NCBI RefSeq assembly: GCF_006007885.1
Contig: NZ_VCRO01000007.1
Span: forward strand, 152,001-216,000
Reading direction: 5' to 3'
DNA from: Alteribacter natronophilus
GTDB taxonomy: Bacteria > Bacillota > Bacilli > Bacillales > Salisediminibacteriaceae
DNA length: 64,000 bases
Part shown: in pieces, positions 41,980 to 50,789 of the stretch
Numbering within the stretch: the first letter of the stretch is position 1
Layout: every line of letters begins with the position of its first letter
Notes under the pieces: generated by a model
What the model was told of the DNA's origin: nothing
The model's input: the letters and a program-made list of their open reading frames with translations, nothing else
Database searches by the model: none
Position numbers and translations under genes: made by a program

Positions 41980-43218
41980 CTATAAATCCTTTCGCCGGAT
42001 CGGCATGCTCATACACCTTGGGCCGCCTCGTCCCCGGGACAGCTCAGAGCTCGGGATTTCGATCACTTCAATACCCGCCTCCCGGAGGCATTCGTTTGAA
42101 ATGTAGTTACGGTCATAGGTGACAACGACTCCGGGTGCAATTGCGAGAGTATTCGAGCCGTCGTTCCACTGCTCCCGTGCAGCTGCGATTTCATCCCCTC
42201 CGCCGCACTGAATGAGCCCAACTTCGGATAGGTTGAGTACTTCCTTTAGTGTGTCCACGATATGGGTCCGCTCCTCGATTTCCACGCTGCCTTTTTCCAT
42301 GCCGGGGCGGATCACATAAATGCGCATTTCCCCGCCGGGTCCGTGAATGGCAGGGTGGATGGTGAACTGCTCTTTGTCCACCATTGTAAATACGGTGTCC
42401 AGGTGCATGAACGCTCTGGATTTCGGAATCTCAACTGCGACGACCCGGGTAAAGGAGGGATTCCCGGCAAACAGGTTCCGGGCCATTTCCTCAATCGCCT
42501 GAGGGGTCGTCCGTGCACTGACGCCAACTGCCACCGTTTCCTCGTTCAGGATGAGCTGATCTCCCCCTTCAAGTGCATAACGGGACGTGCGGTCAAACCA
42601 TCTCGGAATCTCGTTTTCTGCAAATGCAGGATGGTAGCGGACAATATAATCCATAAACACCGATTCCCGTCTCCGGGCAGGCTCGGACATTGCGTTAATG
42701 GAGATGCCGTTTCCGATTACACAGGAAGGATCGCGGGTGAAATAGAGGTTAGGCATCGGATCAAGGTAAAACGGCTGATGATCGTCCATCAGCTCGTACA
42801 GATTTGTTTTGCGTTCCTGACTGATCTCGGATTTCCGCACCCCGCCCATCACTTTTGCCACAAGCCCATCAGTGGAAAAAGAGCGGAGGTACTCTTTCAG
42901 GGTCTGACGTGAACAATGGAGATCCGACTGGCTCTCTGTAATAATCTGGTCGAGGAACTGCTCCCGGATCGTCGCGTCTTCAAGAGTTTCCGCCAGCAGT
43001 TTTTCAAGATAGAGAACTTCCGTGCCCCGTTCACGAAGGCGTTTCGTAAACTCATCGTGCTCCCGCTGAATGGCAGGGAGGTAGGGGATGTCATCAAACA
43101 GGAGACGTTTTAGTGTATCTGGTGTTAAATTCTCAACTTCATATCCCGGGCGCTTTACTATGACACTATCCAGCTGCCCGATTTCTGACTGGATCCAAAA
43201 CGGACTTTGATCTGACAA
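41980..43218 (-). CDS. arcA: Arginine deiminase
   Basis: A 412-residue guanidino-modifying enzyme converting arginine to citrulline and ammonia. Catalytic Cys is in the C-terminal [31 protein letters not shown] and [18 protein letters not shown] are the conserved blocks. The TTG start has GGAGGA 8 bases upstream. The other ADI pathway genes (arcB, arcC, arcD) are not adjacent, so either they lie elsewhere or the enzyme serves another end such as ammonia release. A weak sigma-B-like element is upstream. Confidence 0.93.
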   Translation of the reverse strand: MSDQSPFWIQSEIGQLDSVIVKRPGYEVENLTPDTLKRLLFDDIPYLPAIQREHDEFTKRLRERGTEVLYLEKLLAETLEDATIREQFLDQIITESQSDLHCSRQTLKEYLRSFSTDGLVAKVMGGVRKSEISQERKTNLYELMDDHQPFYLDPMPNLYFTRDPSCVIGNGISINAMSEPARRRESVFMDYIVRYHPAFAENEIPRWFDRTSRYALEGGDQLILNEETVAVGVSARTTPQAIEEMARNLFAGNPSFTRVVAVEIPKSRAFMHLDTVFTMVDKEQFTIHPAIHGPGGEMRIYVIRPGMEKGSVEIEERTHIVDTLKEVLNLSEVGLIQCGGGDEIAAAREQWNDGSNTLAIAPGVVVTYDRNYISNECLREAGIEVIEIPSSELSRGRGGPRCMSMPIRRKDL

Positions 43219-43289
43219 GAGATCTTCCTCCTTTTATTCTTCTGATTCTACTTTTATGTAGCAGGTAAAGAAAAATTTCTTTATTTCCA

Positions 43290-43314
43290 ATACCCGCCAT
43301 TTTAAAAAGCAAAC
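43290..43314 (-). promoter_or_regulatory. Weak sigma-B-like promoter before arcA
   Basis: Minus strand GTTTGC, 13-base spacer, GGGTAT: perfect -10, two mismatches in the -35. Confidence 0.35.
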
Positions 43315-43340
43315 CACGACTAACCGGAATTTTCCATCAC

Positions 43341-43378
43341 AAAAATCGCCCCGGCCAGCACACTGGCACGGAGCGATA
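43341..43378 (-). terminator. Terminator of the cydAB operon (minus strand)
   Basis: ATCGC-CCG-GCCA pairs with TGGC-GG-GCGAT and ends in T5 on the minus strand. Confidence 0.8.
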
Positions 43379-43390
43379 CTTATGCTGTAT

Positions 43391-44422
43391 TTATTTTTCG
43401 GCCTGCACGTACCGCTTGTCTTTCATAAACAGGCGCCAGAACACAACAAACGCAGGGACGAGAATTGCCAGGCCGGCCCCGTAGCCTGCAAGCAGCCAGC
43501 GGAACATGGCCGGATCGGTGAATGCGTCCTGAATTGTAAGATCCGGATAAAGAATGTAGGGCATGTGGGAGAAGCCGTACCCGAAGCTTGCCAGGCCGAA
43601 CTGAATCACAATCATTATGACGGCAAGCCGGGCCCGCCCGGGATTTTCACGTCCCGATTTCATAAACAGCGCTCCATAGCCGATCAGAAACGCCGCCAGG
43701 GAAAGAGCGAACAGGTACCAGACGCTTGCCATGTTATCCACCATCCAGCCGGCTTCCGGCAGAAGAGTGAAGGTGGCGGCAACGGCAAACAGCAGGGTAA
43801 CAGGGCCGAGCCAGAGAGCGTTGCGCCGGTAGACTAGGTACGTCTGCTCGGATTTTGCCTCCCGGGAGTAATCTGCCAGTAAAAGGGCGGAAAGAAACAG
43901 CTCGGTGCTCAGGCCGAATCCGACGTGTGTATAGAGAGTCGGGCTCGTAAAGATCCGGTCAAAAAGCAGATAATCCCGTGTCCCTTCCCCCATACTGACA
44001 AAACCGCCGATGGCAATCGGCAGTGTCGCCACCAGGAGGGCAGGGATGAACAGGCCGGTCGTTCCTGAAATGATTGTCAGCATCCGGCTGTATTTTTTCG
44101 ACGAGAAGGCGTAGATCATAAACGTCCCCCGGATGGTGAGCAGGATCAGCACAAGGCTGAACGGAAGAATCATGAGTGTGCCCAGGTAAGACGCAGCGCC
44201 CGGAAAAAAGCCTACCAGCGCTATTACAAGAAGAACGAGAAATACATTGGTTACCTCCCACGACGGGGAAAGGTAGCGGTTGGCAATCACTGAAGCCTCT
44301 GTATTATCTTTCCGCGTGTAGTACATAGCCCAGAAGCCGGCACCGAAATCGATGGAGCCGGCAATAGCATAAACGAAGAGAAACACCCAGATTATCGTGA
44401 TGGCAATATACGGTTCTGTCAT
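43391..44422 (-). CDS. cydB: Cytochrome bd-type quinol oxidase subunit II
   Basis: A 343-residue membrane protein with eight or nine helices and the family's N-terminus (IIWVFLFVYAIAGSIDFGAGFWAMYY) and GFGLSTELFLSALLLADYSREA region. Subunit II supports the haem subunit encoded 14 bases upstream by cydA. Sequence style is of the cyanide-insensitive oxidase/YthB group. No cydCD genes are adjacent. Confidence 0.9.
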   Translation of the reverse strand: MTEPYIAITIIWVFLFVYAIAGSIDFGAGFWAMYYTRKDNTEASVIANRYLSPSWEVTNVFLVLLVIALVGFFPGAASYLGTLMILPFSLVLILLTIRGTFMIYAFSSKKYSRMLTIISGTTGLFIPALLVATLPIAIGGFVSMGEGTRDYLLFDRIFTSPTLYTHVGFGLSTELFLSALLLADYSREAKSEQTYLVYRRNALWLGPVTLLFAVAATFTLLPEAGWMVDNMASVWYLFALSLAAFLIGYGALFMKSGRENPGRARLAVIMIVIQFGLASFGYGFSHMPYILYPDLTIQDAFTDPAMFRWLLAGYGAGLAILVPAFVVFWRLFMKDKRYVQAEK

Positions 44423-44436
44423 GTCAGGCGCGCCTC

Positions 44437-45768
44437 CTAAACGTCAGCTTTCTTCAGATCATTGGCAACCGGATTGCGCCCAAAGTAAAACTTCAGCACA
44501 AGGGCGGTAAGGACGAGCAGGGTGGCGTACAGCGTGACGAACAGGAAGAAGAGAAAGCCGAGATTTCCTGATTCGGTTGCTGCCTCAGCTGTGAGCTGAA
44601 CACCGTAAATCGTCCAAGGCTGCCGGCCCGTACAGCTGAATATCCATCCGGTTTCTATTCCGATCATAGCGAGGGGGCCGCCTGCCACGAGAGGAACCAA
44701 CGCCCACTTCGGAAACTCCTTCCGTGGCCAGACAAAGCGCCAGAACAGCGCTGCAAAGGACAGGCCGAGCAGTGTGAAGCCGATACCCACCATCACGTTA
44801 AACAGCGTATGGACAAAGAGCGGCGGCCACTCCTCCCTCGGGAAATCATTGAGCCCCTGGACAACCCCGTCTGTGGATCCGGAGGCGAGCCAGCTGAGCA
44901 TGCCCGGGATTTCAATTCCCCCGACTACTTCTCCGCGCTCCGGATCCGGAATCCCGAAAATGGCCAGGGGCGCATTATCCTGCGTTTCAAAGAGGCCTTC
45001 CGCGGCAGCGAGTTTCACCGGGAGATACTCGTACAGCATTTTTGCCGTATCGTGGCCGTTCACAGAGGTGTAGAGGCTCATGGCCGCACCGACGATAAGC
45101 GCCAGGGTGAGGCCTTTTTTATGGTAGGAACGCTCGTTTTCGGAACGGTTCTTTTTAAGAAGCATAAAAGCAGCAACAGATCCGATCACAAATGCACCGG
45201 CCATATAAGCGGTGCTCACTACGTGCAGTACCGTCACTCCGACACTCGGATTAAAAACCGCGTCCCAGGGGCTGACGTTGGTAATGGTCCCATCAACGAC
45301 GTCAAAACCGGCCGGTGTGTTCATCCACGCGTGGGCATCGGTAATAAGAACCGCACTGGCAGTAGCCCCCATCGCAACGAGACCGACGCTGATAATCCGC
45401 ATCGTGTTCGTAAGCCGGTCTGCTGCATACACGTAAATGGACATAAAGACTGCTTCAAGAAAAAATGCGAAGATTTCAATCTGGAACGGCAGGGCAATAA
45501 CCCGGCCCACGATTTCCATATAGCCCGGCCAGAGGAGGGAGAGCATCACCCCGACAATGGTGCCGGACGGAATAGCAACACCGAGAAGAATGGCAAACCC
45601 CTTTGTCCATCGTTTGGCCATGACACCGTAATGATCGTCTTTTTTTATGGCACGGATGATTTCCGCAATAAAAATCATTAGCGTAATTCCCACACCGAGT
45701 GTGGCAAAAATAATGTGGAATGCCATGGAGGACCCGAACAGCATTCGTGCTAACAGTACTTCATCCAT
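44437..45768 (-). CDS. cydA: Cytochrome bd-type quinol oxidase subunit I
   Basis: A 443-residue haem subunit. Conserved: SMAFHIIFATLGVG with the first haem His, QIEIFAFFLEAVFMSIYVYAADR with the Glu of the haem d site, TDAHAWMNTPAGF, and GRQPWTIYG near the C-terminus. It is the short-Q-loop type like B. subtilis YthA, a terminal oxidase with high oxygen affinity or cyanide tolerance. cydB follows in the same operon. Confidence 0.92.
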   Translation of the reverse strand: MDEVLLARMLFGSSMAFHIIFATLGVGITLMIFIAEIIRAIKKDDHYGVMAKRWTKGFAILLGVAIPSGTIVGVMLSLLWPGYMEIVGRVIALPFQIEIFAFFLEAVFMSIYVYAADRLTNTMRIISVGLVAMGATASAVLITDAHAWMNTPAGFDVVDGTITNVSPWDAVFNPSVGVTVLHVVSTAYMAGAFVIGSVAAFMLLKKNRSENERSYHKKGLTLALIVGAAMSLYTSVNGHDTAKMLYEYLPVKLAAAEGLFETQDNAPLAIFGIPDPERGEVVGGIEIPGMLSWLASGSTDGVVQGLNDFPREEWPPLFVHTLFNVMVGIGFTLLGLSFAALFWRFVWPRKEFPKWALVPLVAGGPLAMIGIETGWIFSCTGRQPWTIYGVQLTAEAATESGNLGFLFFLFVTLYATLLVLTALVLKFYFGRNPVANDLKKADV

Positions 45769-45973
45769 CGTTCACCGCTCCTCTGTAAGTTCAGTCCTGC
45801 TGATTGCTTTTCTTATCGTGCGAAGATCGGTGGAAAGTATGCATGATTTTTCCATGACTGAGTGGAGGAGGAATAAAAACAGCGAATGACACGGAGAGAG
45901 TGGAAATAAACTATAAGCGGAGGGAGTCTGCAGAGAGCGTTTTCATTTTTTCCTCCAGTGGATGATTTCTGCA

Positions 45974-46030
45974 TTGACCTGAAAAAATGGGCTGTGCTAT
46001 AATTCAGACATATAATGAAAATCATTCTCA
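45974..46030 (+). promoter_or_regulatory. Promoter and Fur box of the ABC ATPase gene
   Basis: TTGACC (45974-45979), 18-base spacer, TATAAT (45998-46003). Just downstream TGAAAATCATTCTCA (46016-46030) matches the 7-1-7 Fur box TGATAAT-N-ATTATCA at 12 of 14 fixed positions. The remaining intergenic stretch 45769-46157 shows no gene. Confidence 0.75.
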
Positions 46031-46157
46031 ACTAACTTATAACGATTCTAAATAAGCCCCCGATGCGGCTTGTGGCAACACAGGCTGTTTTTGAGCGGGC
46101 AGATGACGCTTGTATACATGACTGTGTTTGCAACTGAACGAACTGGGGGTTAAATGT

Positions 46158-47216
46158 ATGAGTTTCATTCAGTTAAAAAATGTTACAAAGTTTTTCTCCA
46201 AAACGCTTAAACCGGCAGTCGACTCACTCGACCTGTCTATTAATAAAGGTGAAATCATTACCCTGCTCGGACCAAGCGGCTGTGGTAAAACAACCACGCT
46301 CCGGATGATAGCGGGTTTTGAACAGCCGTCGACAGGTGAAATTTCCATCGACGATCAGCAGGTGTTCAATGACCGTCATTCCCTTCCGCCCGAAAAGCGG
46401 GGAATCGGAATGGTGTTTCAGGACTACGCCCTGTTTCCTCATATGAGTATCATTAAGAATGTGATGTTCGGACTGAATAAATGGGGAATGCGCGAGAAGA
46501 AAAAGCGTGCGAAGGAAGTACTGGAGCTCGTTGGCCTGGAGGAATATGCGACGCGCTATCCCACCGAGCTTTCAGGCGGCCAGCAGCAGCGTGTGGCTCT
46601 TGCCAGGGCTCTTGCGCCGAAGCCTCACGTGGTGCTCATGGATGAGCCGTTTAGTAACCTCGATGCCGGTCTCCGTGAGAAAATGCGGTTCGATGTAACG
46701 AACATTCTCCGCAAAGCCAATACGACGGCCATCATTGTGACACACGACCAGAAGGATGCGTTCGCCGTCTCCGACCGGGTTGTTGTCATGAACGAAGGTG
46801 TCATACAGCAGATTGCAGCGCCGAAGGAAATGTACCGCTGCCCGAAAAACTGCTTCGTTGCCCAGTTCGTCGGAAAGACGAACCTTCTGGACGGGACTAT
46901 GGACAACGACCAGCGCAGTATTCATACGCATATCGGGAAAGTCGACCTGCCTGAGCAGTGGAAGGAGCGGCTTGAAAACGTGAAGCTGTCCATCCGTCCC
47001 GAAGGCTGCCGTCTCGCTAAAGAAGGCCAGTACTGCGGCAAGGTGGAGAGGGTAACTTACGGCGGTGAGTACCAGGAGCTGTATGTACGTCTGCACTCCG
47101 ATCATATGCTTTCAAAAGAACCAATGATTATATATGCCCCGATCGAGCAGGACGTGGAAGTAGGCTCCATCGTTTCGTTCGATATCACACCTGAACTGGT
47201 GGCGCTGGTGGAATAG
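46158..47216 (+). CDS. Iron(III)-type ABC transporter ATP-binding protein (FbpC-like)
   Basis: A 352-residue ATPase of the CUT/Fe3+ (FbpC/PotA) class: Walker A GPSGCGKTT, signature LSGGQQQRVALARAL, Walker B VVLMDEPFSNLD, then a C-terminal regulatory TOBE-type domain (~residues 240-352). ATG 46158 has GGGGG 8 bases upstream; ATG 46128 lacks one. A Fur box at the promoter suggests induction under iron limitation. No permease or binding-protein gene is adjacent, so the ATPase is an orphan here; putative spermidine or molybdate relatives are less likely given the Fur box. Confidence 0.8.
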   Translation: MSFIQLKNVTKFFSKTLKPAVDSLDLSINKGEIITLLGPSGCGKTTTLRMIAGFEQPSTGEISIDDQQVFNDRHSLPPEKRGIGMVFQDYALFPHMSIIKNVMFGLNKWGMREKKKRAKEVLELVGLEEYATRYPTELSGGQQQRVALARALAPKPHVVLMDEPFSNLDAGLREKMRFDVTNILRKANTTAIIVTHDQKDAFAVSDRVVVMNEGVIQQIAAPKEMYRCPKNCFVAQFVGKTNLLDGTMDNDQRSIHTHIGKVDLPEQWKERLENVKLSIRPEGCRLAKEGQYCGKVERVTYGGEYQELYVRLHSDHMLSKEPMIIYAPIEQDVEVGSIVSFDITPELVALVE

Positions 47217-47235
47217 AACCCCCTGCAGACACAGC

Positions 47236-47272
47236 ACCTGATCTTCTTTTTGGGAGATCGGGTGTTTTTTAT
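47236..47272 (+). terminator. Rho-independent terminator after the ABC ATPase
   Basis: CACCTGATC / GATCGGGTG stem and T6. Confidence 0.85.
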
Positions 47273-47282
47273 TGGAGGTGTG

Positions 47283-47556
47283 GAATCGTATTATAACTCC
47301 GGAAAAAGGGGGAGAAGTGATGCGATAAGCGGCGAATCGTATTATAACTCCAGGGAAAGCGGGGGAAGTGATGCGATAAGCGGCGAATCGTATTATAACT
47401 CAGGAAAAATCGGGGGAAGAGATACGATAAGCGGCGAATCGTATTATAACTCCGGAAAAAGCGGGGGAAGAGATACGATAAGCGGCGAATCGTATTATAA
47501 CTCAGGAAAAATCGTGGGAAGTGATGCGATAAGCGGCGAAACGTATTATAACTCAG
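47283..47556 (+). repeat. 51-bp tandem repeat, five units plus a partial sixth
   Basis: Units start at 47283, 47334, 47385, 47436 and 47487, with a partial one at 47538, an exact 51-base period. Each holds GAATCGTATTATAACTC, a variable AGGAAAAATCGGGGGAAG part and TGCGATAAGCGGC. Because 51 is a multiple of 3, a frame reading ESYYNS...GRDTISG stays open, but no start with Shine-Dalgarno precedes it. Intergenic between convergent genes. Confidence 0.93.
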
Positions 47557-47681
47557 AATGAATCGGAATAAATAATACGATTATCCCTCCCGCACACGAT
47601 CCGAGCACGTAACTGTAACGATTACTTAATTATAATTATTATAAATAAACACTTCTATGTCAAATAATATGAAAACAGTAA

Positions 47682-47716
47682 ACCCCTCCGCGCCTGCCCG
47701 GTGCGGAGGGGTTTAA
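47682..47716. terminator. Bidirectional terminator downstream of the rhomboid gene
   Basis: AAACCCCTCCGC / GCGGAGGGGTTT stem, 10-base loop. Confidence 0.85.
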
Positions 47717-47725
47717 AAGTAGTGT

Positions 47726-48493
47726 CTATAAAAACTGCGACGCGAGACCGATTGCCACCAGCACAGCTAAAGCGGTGATTACGATGACGCGCAGTCGTTT
47801 TTTGTTCCTCGCTTTTTTCTGCCAGCGCTGGGGGTCAAACCCGAACTCACCGTCATCCAGCGGCCTTCGCCGCGGTGCGGCAAACATGCTGAACTGCCTG
47901 GCGTTGTAAAGAATGGCCGGACCGATAGCGGCGCCGGCAATCAGGCCGAATATATGGGCCCAGATGTTAATGTTTCGTGGACTCACAAACGTCATGATCA
48001 GACCGATGATCAGAATAGTCATGACCACCTGCTGGTTCCCGGCATCAATCAGATCCTTTCTGTAAAGGACCATATAAAGATAGATACCAAAGAGGCCGAA
48101 GATCGCGCCGGAGGCCCCGAGATGAAAAGCGAATCCGATGCCCCCCATGACGAGCGTGCCTACATTGGCGAGAATTCCCGTCAGCAGGTAGGCGGTAATG
48201 AATCGGGTTCTCCCGAGCATCTGCTCAAGTGCGGGACCAAACAGAAAGAGGGAAAACGAGTTGAACAGCATATGCATCGGATCGACGTGCATAAACACCG
48301 GTGTCAGCAGACGCCAGTATTCCCCCAGGTAGACGTGGGCGTTTGATCCGATTCCGTACATATAAATGAGATTACCCCCGAGACCCGGGAGCAGATTCAT
48401 CCATAAAAAAAGAACGATATGAATACCGATAATTATGGTTACAACCGGGTACAGACGTGTAAACGACTGAAAACTTTCATGCCGGATAAACAT
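47726..48493 (-). CDS. Rhomboid-family intramembrane serine protease (YdcA-like)
   Basis: A 255-residue membrane protein with six helices; catalytic Ser in GASGAIFG and His in NINIWAHIFGLIAGA, preceded by the HMLFNSFSLFLFG helix. The C-terminal part has a cytosolic basic segment and a seventh hydrophobic helix. It is placed divergently from acpS, as ydcA is in B. subtilis. Substrates unknown. Confidence 0.9.
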   Translation of the reverse strand: MFIRHESFQSFTRLYPVVTIIIGIHIVLFLWMNLLPGLGGNLIYMYGIGSNAHVYLGEYWRLLTPVFMHVDPMHMLFNSFSLFLFGPALEQMLGRTRFITAYLLTGILANVGTLVMGGIGFAFHLGASGAIFGLFGIYLYMVLYRKDLIDAGNQQVVMTILIIGLIMTFVSPRNINIWAHIFGLIAGAAIGPAILYNARQFSMFAAPRRRPLDDGEFGFDPQRWQKKARNKKRLRVIVITALAVLVAIGLASQFL

Positions 48494-48639
48494 ACATGGC
48501 AGACTCCTTTAACGTTGAAATGAGTTTCTTCTATAGTAGCATATGACCGTGCGGGACGTCCCTATGAATGCCGTCGGCTTCGGAAACAGAGGGCAGCCGT
48601 GATAAACTGGACAAAATAAGGAAAAAGGAGAACACCGCG

Positions 48640-49008
48640 ATGATCAGAGGAATTGGACTGGATATTGTGGATACAGACCGCATCAGGACGCTCTACGGCA
48701 GAAAGCCGGCTTTTGCCCGGCGGATATTAACCGCGGGGGAACTGGACCGGTTTGAAACCCTGAGCCCGGGACGCAGGACGGAATATCTGGCCGGACGCTT
48801 TGCCGCCAAAGAAGCACTTGCCAAAGCACTGGGCTGTGGAATCGGAAAAGAGCTGTCGTTTCAGGATGCGGCAATTTTATCCGACGAAAGGGGAAAACCG
48901 TCTGTCATTTTTACAAGCCGTGAGAAGCCCAAAAACGGTATTTTTCACGTCAGCATTACCCATACAAAGACTGCCGCTGCAGCCCAGGTGATCTGGGAAA
49001 CCGAGTAA
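48640..49008 (+). CDS. acpS: Holo-[acyl-carrier-protein] synthase
   Basis: A 122-residue phosphopantetheinyl transferase that activates acyl carrier protein. Motifs MIRGIGLDIVDTDRI (metal Asp), RRTEYLAGRFAAKEALAKALG and HVSITHTKTAAAAQVI are complete. ATG 48640 follows AAAAAGGAG; the longer frame starting 48568 lacks a site. First gene of the conserved acpS-nnr-ydcC-alr block. Confidence 0.95.
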   Translation: MIRGIGLDIVDTDRIRTLYGRKPAFARRILTAGELDRFETLSPGRRTEYLAGRFAAKEALAKALGCGIGKELSFQDAAILSDERGKPSVIFTSREKPKNGIFHVSITHTKTAAAAQVIWETE

Positions 49009-49096
49009 AAAGTACATGCACAGCTCGTCATGGCCAGTCTGCATATTGTTCAGGACAGCCTCATATAGTGTTAGTGCGGATGGGAGGGACCGAAGA

Positions 49097-50632
49097 ATGT
49101 ACGTGGTAACAGGCGAACGCATGCGCCAAATCGACCGCTATACCATGGATCAGATCGGAATCAGCGAAACCACCCTGATGGAAAGTGCCGGCACTGCCGC
49201 GTTCCGTCAGATCAAATCAATCGTAAAACCCGAAAGCAGAACCGCAGTCCTCATTGGAGCCGGAAACAACGGCGGAGACGGATTCGTCATCACGAGGCAT
49301 CTGAAGGAAAGAGGTGCGGCTGTTGACGTCTGGATCATACCCCCTCTGGAAAAAATCCAGGGTACCGCACGCGTCCATATGGATATTTACACCAGTTCGG
49401 GCCACAGCTGTCTTTCTTTTTCGGACGATCCTGACGAGCTGTTCAGAGCTCTTCCAGGGTACACCTGCATCATCGATGCGATGCTTGGAACCGGAGTGGA
49501 GGGTCCGCTCAGAGAGCCGTACGACCGGATCGTAAAAGAGGTGAACGGATCCCGTGCCGAAGTGATCGCCATTGATATTCCGAGCGGGCTGCCTGCAGAG
49601 GAAAACGGATCGTTTGATGATGCTGTGAAAGCAGACAGAACGGTTGTTCTTCAGGCCCCGAAGGAAACTGCCTTTCTTTATCCGTATGCAGATTACTACG
49701 GCGAATGGACAGTGGCAGACATCGGGATTCCGGACAAAGCCTTCAGGGCATGCGGTGCAGACTGCCGGATGCGCATGAGGGAAGAGGTGCGCACGTCGGT
49801 GCCGGAAAGAAAAGCGGACGGCCATAAGGGAACTTACGGAAAAGGCCTGATCATCGGCGGGTCAGAACAGATGCCGGGTGCAGTCAGTCTCACTACACGA
49901 GCAGCGCTCAGAACAGGTACCGGCCTCTTAACGGCGGCCCTGCCTGAAGACATTCTTCACATTGTGACTGGGACTGCAGCCGAAGCAACCTGTCTGCCTT
50001 TAAGATCAGACGAAGGAGAGATCACCTCCGGATCGCTGGCAGGCCTTGACCTGAGCCCTTACGACGGAATCGCCCTCGGACCGGGAATGGGAAGAAGACA
50101 CCCTTACAGTCTGTCCCGTCTTTTTGACGGATTTGGCGGACTTGTGGTCATTGATGCAGACGGCCTTTACCATCTCGCCAGGGAGCTTGGCGACTGGCGT
50201 CAAAAGCGGAAGGCCTCTGTCATTATTACTCCCCACCCGGGAGAGATGGCGATGCTGACGGGAAAAACGATTGAAGAGGTGGAGAAAAACCGGTTCACTC
50301 TTTCAAGGGAATTTGCGACCGAATACGGGATGACGGTTGTGCTGAAGGGAGCGTACACGATTGTGAGCGATCCTGACGGCCGGCAGTGGGTTAACCCCAC
50401 AGGCAATCCCGCCCTTGCGAAAGGGGGAAGCGGCGATACGCTGACCGGTATGATACTGGCAGCAGCCCTGCAGAGTAACGATCCAATTGAGGGCGTTTTA
50501 AACGCCGTTTACGTGCACGGACTGGCAGCCGATCAGCTGATCCTGGAGCGGCACGAAGCATCGGTGACGGCATCCGACGTCATCGAACAGTTTCCATTTG
50601 CGCTGGCTTCTCTTAAAAAGCAGTTGTATTAG
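49097..50632 (+). CDS. nnr: Bifunctional NAD(P)H-hydrate epimerase/dehydratase
   Basis: A 511-residue repair enzyme. The N-terminal ~210 residues (YjeF_N, VLIGAGNNGGDGFVITRHL, DAMLGTGVEGPLREPY) epimerise NAD(P)HX; the C-terminal domain (KGTYGKGLIIGGSEQMPGAVSLTTRAALRTGTGL, TPHPGEMAMLTG, KGAYTIVSDPDG, GNPALAKGGSGDTLTGMI) is the ADP-dependent dehydratase. ATG 49097 has GGAGGGA upstream. Confidence 0.95.
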   Translation: MYVVTGERMRQIDRYTMDQIGISETTLMESAGTAAFRQIKSIVKPESRTAVLIGAGNNGGDGFVITRHLKERGAAVDVWIIPPLEKIQGTARVHMDIYTSSGHSCLSFSDDPDELFRALPGYTCIIDAMLGTGVEGPLREPYDRIVKEVNGSRAEVIAIDIPSGLPAEENGSFDDAVKADRTVVLQAPKETAFLYPYADYYGEWTVADIGIPDKAFRACGADCRMRMREEVRTSVPERKADGHKGTYGKGLIIGGSEQMPGAVSLTTRAALRTGTGLLTAALPEDILHIVTGTAAEATCLPLRSDEGEITSGSLAGLDLSPYDGIALGPGMGRRHPYSLSRLFDGFGGLVVIDADGLYHLARELGDWRQKRKASVIITPHPGEMAMLTGKTIEEVEKNRFTLSREFATEYGMTVVLKGAYTIVSDPDGRQWVNPTGNPALAKGGSGDTLTGMILAAALQSNDPIEGVLNAVYVHGLAADQLILERHEASVTASDVIEQFPFALASLKKQLY

Positions 50633-50789
50633 AGCTCAGCTGACTGCTCCCGAACCGCCGCGGAATGGGAGCGAAATGAGCGGAAAGCAGCAGACTGTAA
50701 CATAGAATAGAGAGCCGGCACGTGCCCGCCTGTTACCCTTAACTCGAATCCCTCCTTTGTCGTCGAAATGACACAGAGGAGCTGAGTAC

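Noticed and set aside
47283-47556. CRISPR array
   Set aside because: Repeats are contiguous 51-bp units with variation spread along the unit, not identical short repeats with unique spacers, and no cas genes are present.
47250-47561. 103-codon frame with 17-residue Tyr/Ser/Gly repeats across the 51-bp array
   Set aside because: The start lies inside the upstream terminator, there is no Shine-Dalgarno, and the frame stays open only because the repeat period is a multiple of three.
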